A stretch of 64,000 nucleotides of DNA from Flavobacterium psychrophilum (GTDB taxonomy: Bacteria > Bacteroidota > Bacteroidia > Flavobacteriales > Flavobacteriaceae), in contig CALPPS020000002.1 in NCBI GenBank assembly GCA_943325515.2, positions 1 to 64,000 on the forward strand. Direction: 5' to 3'. Position 1 is the first letter of the stretch. The number at the start of each line of letters is the position of its first letter. The position numbers and the translations under genes are program-made. The notes under the pieces were generated by a model. That model saw nothing but the letters and a program-made list of their open reading frames with translations. It had not been told where the DNA came from and did not search any database. Positions 62,713 through 64,000 of this stretch are shown piece by piece.

Positions 62713-62728
62713 GTAAAGCTAAAATAGT

Positions 62729-62736
62729 TACTTTTG
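62729..62736 (+). promoter_or_regulatory. -7 box of map
   Basis: TACTTTTG fits TAnnTTTG, 19 bases before the map ATG. No -33 TTG is visible at the usual distance. Confidence 0.45.
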
Positions 62737-62755
62737 CAACCTGAAAATACTGAAT

Positions 62756-63574
62756 ATGATTATCCAAAAAACTCGTGAAGAAATTGAATTGATGCGCGAA
62801 AGCGCCTTAGTCGTTTCAAAAACGTTAGGCATGATTGCCTCTGAAATAAAGCCAGGTGTAACTACTTTACATTTAGATAAATTAGCAGAAACATTTATTA
62901 GAGATCATGGTGCCACACCAGGATTTTTAGGCATGTATGGATTTCCAAATTCACTTTGTATGAGTCCTAATGCACAAGTGGTTCATGGTATTCCTAACAA
63001 TACACCTTTGCAAGAAGGGGATGTGATTTCTGTAGATTGTGGTGCTTTAAAAAATGGATTTTATGGTGATCATGCCTACTCATTTGAGATAGGTGAAGTA
63101 GCTCCAGAAGTAAAAAAATTATTAAAAGTTACCAAGGAAAGTCTTTATGTTGGAATCAGAGAATTTAAAATTGGTAATCGTGTAGAAGATGTGGGCAATG
63201 CTATTCAAAAATATTGTGAAGGACATGGTTATGGTGTAGTACGCGAGCTAGTTGGTCATGGACTAGGAAGAGTGATGCACGAAGCACCAGAAATGCCCAA
63301 TTATGGCAAACGCGGACGTGGAAAATTGTTTGTAGAAGGAATGGTAGTTGCCATTGAACCGATGATAAACATGGGAACAAAAAACATTAAACAACTAAAA
63401 GACGGTTGGACCATATTAACTGCCGATGGAAAACCGAGTGCACATTTTGAGCACGACGTAGCTTTAGTAGATGGAAAACCAGAAATACTTTCCACATTTG
63501 CTTATATCTATAAAGCCTTGGGAATTGAAAGTAATGAAGAGGATGAATTTCGTAAAACTAGATTAGTATTATAA
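62756..63574 (+). CDS. map: Methionine aminopeptidase, type I
   Basis: Map removes the N-terminal methionine from new proteins. The 272 residues have the metal ligands in order: VISVDCGALKNGFYGDHAYSF (two Asp, given here in parts VISVDCG and GDHAYSF), GHGLGRVMHEAP (His), VVAIEPMINMG (Glu) and HFEHDVAL (Glu/His region). It has the GXGLG and HE motifs of type I enzymes. Its stop shares one base with the next ATG (TAATG). Confidence 0.96.
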   Translation: MIIQKTREEIELMRESALVVSKTLGMIASEIKPGVTTLHLDKLAETFIRDHGATPGFLGMYGFPNSLCMSPNAQVVHGIPNNTPLQEGDVISVDCGALKNGFYGDHAYSFEIGEVAPEVKKLLKVTKESLYVGIREFKIGNRVEDVGNAIQKYCEGHGYGVVRELVGHGLGRVMHEAPEMPNYGKRGRGKLFVEGMVVAIEPMINMGTKNIKQLKDGWTILTADGKPSAHFEHDVALVDGKPEILSTFAYIYKALGIESNEEDEFRKTRLVL

Positions 63575-64000
63575 TGAAAAAGATTTTCAAATTCATACTG
63601 AATACCATTCCTCGACCAGTACTTATTCGGTTGAGCATAGTAGTTAGACCTATTTTAGCCTTTCTATTAAAAGGAAACACCTTTACAGACCCAATTGACG
63701 GAAAAAGTTTTCGTATGTTTTTGCCTTATGGTTATGGAAATCAAAGAAACAATGTGCTTTCGCCGAGCACGCTTTCATTAGAAAGACACCGGTTATTGTG
63801 GTTGTATTTGCAGAATGAAACGGACTTTTTTCAATCTGAACTTGATTCAGATTCTCCAATATCGAAAACAAAAAGATTAAAATTAAGAGATACTGAAACG
63901 AATTCAACATTAAAAGTACTGCACTTTGCTCCTGAACAAGAATTCTACAAACGTTTCAAAAAGCAAACTAATATCGATTATACCACCACTGATTTGCTTT
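63574..64000 (+). CDS. Methyltransferase-domain protein (partial, cut by the window end)
   Basis: The open frame runs off the right edge; 142 residues are visible. It starts MKKIFKFILNTIPRPVLIRL and continues with GNTFTDPIDGKSFRMFLPYG, QRNNVLSPSTLSLERHRLLWL, then KVLHFAPEQEFYKRFK and TTDLL. The HFAPEQ stretch is typical of a class I SAM-dependent methyltransferase family widespread in Flavobacteria. Between LQNETDFF and LKVLHFAPEQ lies a segment of about 26 charged residues (QSELDSDSPISK..) encoded by a palindromic repeat, apparently inserted in frame. It is translationally coupled to map. Confidence 0.78.
   Translation, partial: MKKIFKFILNTIPRPVLIRLSIVVRPILAFLLKGNTFTDPIDGKSFRMFLPYGYGNQRNNVLSPSTLSLERHRLLWLYLQNETDFFQSELDSDSPISKTKRLKLRDTETNSTLKVLHFAPEQEFYKRFKKQTNIDYTTTDLL
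63834..63912. repeat. Palindromic repeat inserted in frame in the methyltransferase gene
   Basis: The element has ATCTGAA-CTTGA-TTCAGAT (63834-63852) followed by TCTCCAAT, then a second TGAA-ACGAA-TTCA palindrome (63894-63906). It matches the rpe leader repeat: 25 of 27 bases agree over the first unit. Confidence 0.7.

Overview
The window is an AT-rich chromosomal stretch from a gliding member of the Flavobacteriaceae, most likely Flavobacterium. Supporting signs are the gliding genes gldB and gldC, type IX secretion (T9SS) C-terminal sorting domains, Bacteroidetes-type promoters (-33 TTG or TTTG, -7 TAnnTTTG), the short group-1 sigma factor, a very long FtsZ, SusD-free lipoproteins with short lipoboxes, and late carotenoid genes of the saproxanthin/myxol type. 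There is no rRNA, phage, insertion sequence or CRISPR. The gene at the right edge is cut off.

Layout. 1-2.3 kb: pnp. 2.5-5.8 kb: a tight carotenoid operon (crtD, cruF, crtZ, crtA-like). 6-8.7 kb: rpoD, then rpe with a GH53 galactanase lipoprotein. 8.9-25.3 kb (minus strand): tRNA-Arg, yqeY and a complete dcw cluster (mraZ-rsmH-ftsL-ftsI-murE-mraY-murD-ftsW-murG-murC-ftsQ-ftsA-ftsZ), with phased MraZ-box-like repeats upstream. 25.6-27 kb: an alpha/beta hydrolase and engB. 27.6-34.5 kb: an accessory island of two tandem T9SS-exported CotH-family proteins, a lipoprotein, a VTC-type polyphosphate polymerase, a DUF4956 membrane protein and a DUF2490 protein. 34.5-37.5 kb: gldC, gldB, divergent nadE and a LuxR-type response regulator. 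37.5-42 kb: dnaG and an ECF sigma/anti-sigma/outer-membrane-protein operon. 42.4-51.5 kb: polyprenyl synthase, lipoprotein, rlmN, O-methyltransferase, PAP2, tatA, M1 peptidase, two envelope proteins and pepE. 51.6-56.7 kb: tRNA-Gly, an L,D-transpeptidase-fold protein, a DUF5916-like outer-membrane protein and gpmI. 56.9-62.7 kb: a five-gene DUF2490-TetR-ABC-HlyD-TolC operon. 62.8-64 kb: map and a partial methyltransferase.

How the genes work together. The dcw block supplies lipid II synthesis (MurC, MurD, MurE, MraY, MurG) and the divisome (FtsL, FtsI, FtsW, FtsQ, FtsA, FtsZ); most of its genes overlap or nearly touch. The carotenoid block modifies the psi and beta ends of a precursor whose synthesis genes (crtE, crtB, crtI, lycopene cyclase) are not in this window. 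The CotH/VTC/DUF4956/DUF2490 island is the best candidate here for an undescribed system: it combines a surface kinase-like protein, a polyphosphate polymerase fold, an inner-membrane protein and a probable outer-membrane protein. The TetR-ABC-HlyD-TolC operon resembles a type I secretion or efflux machine, but its ATPase carries several non-canonical catalytic motifs.

Smaller signals: DnaG has lost all four zinc ligands; a palindromic repeat family appears both in the rpe leader and in frame inside the terminal methyltransferase; the 3' end of tRNA-Gly is partly duplicated; and three genes have -7 boxes only 4-5 bases from their start codons, which suggests leaderless mRNAs. All calls come from reading the sequence and from family knowledge; no database search was run.
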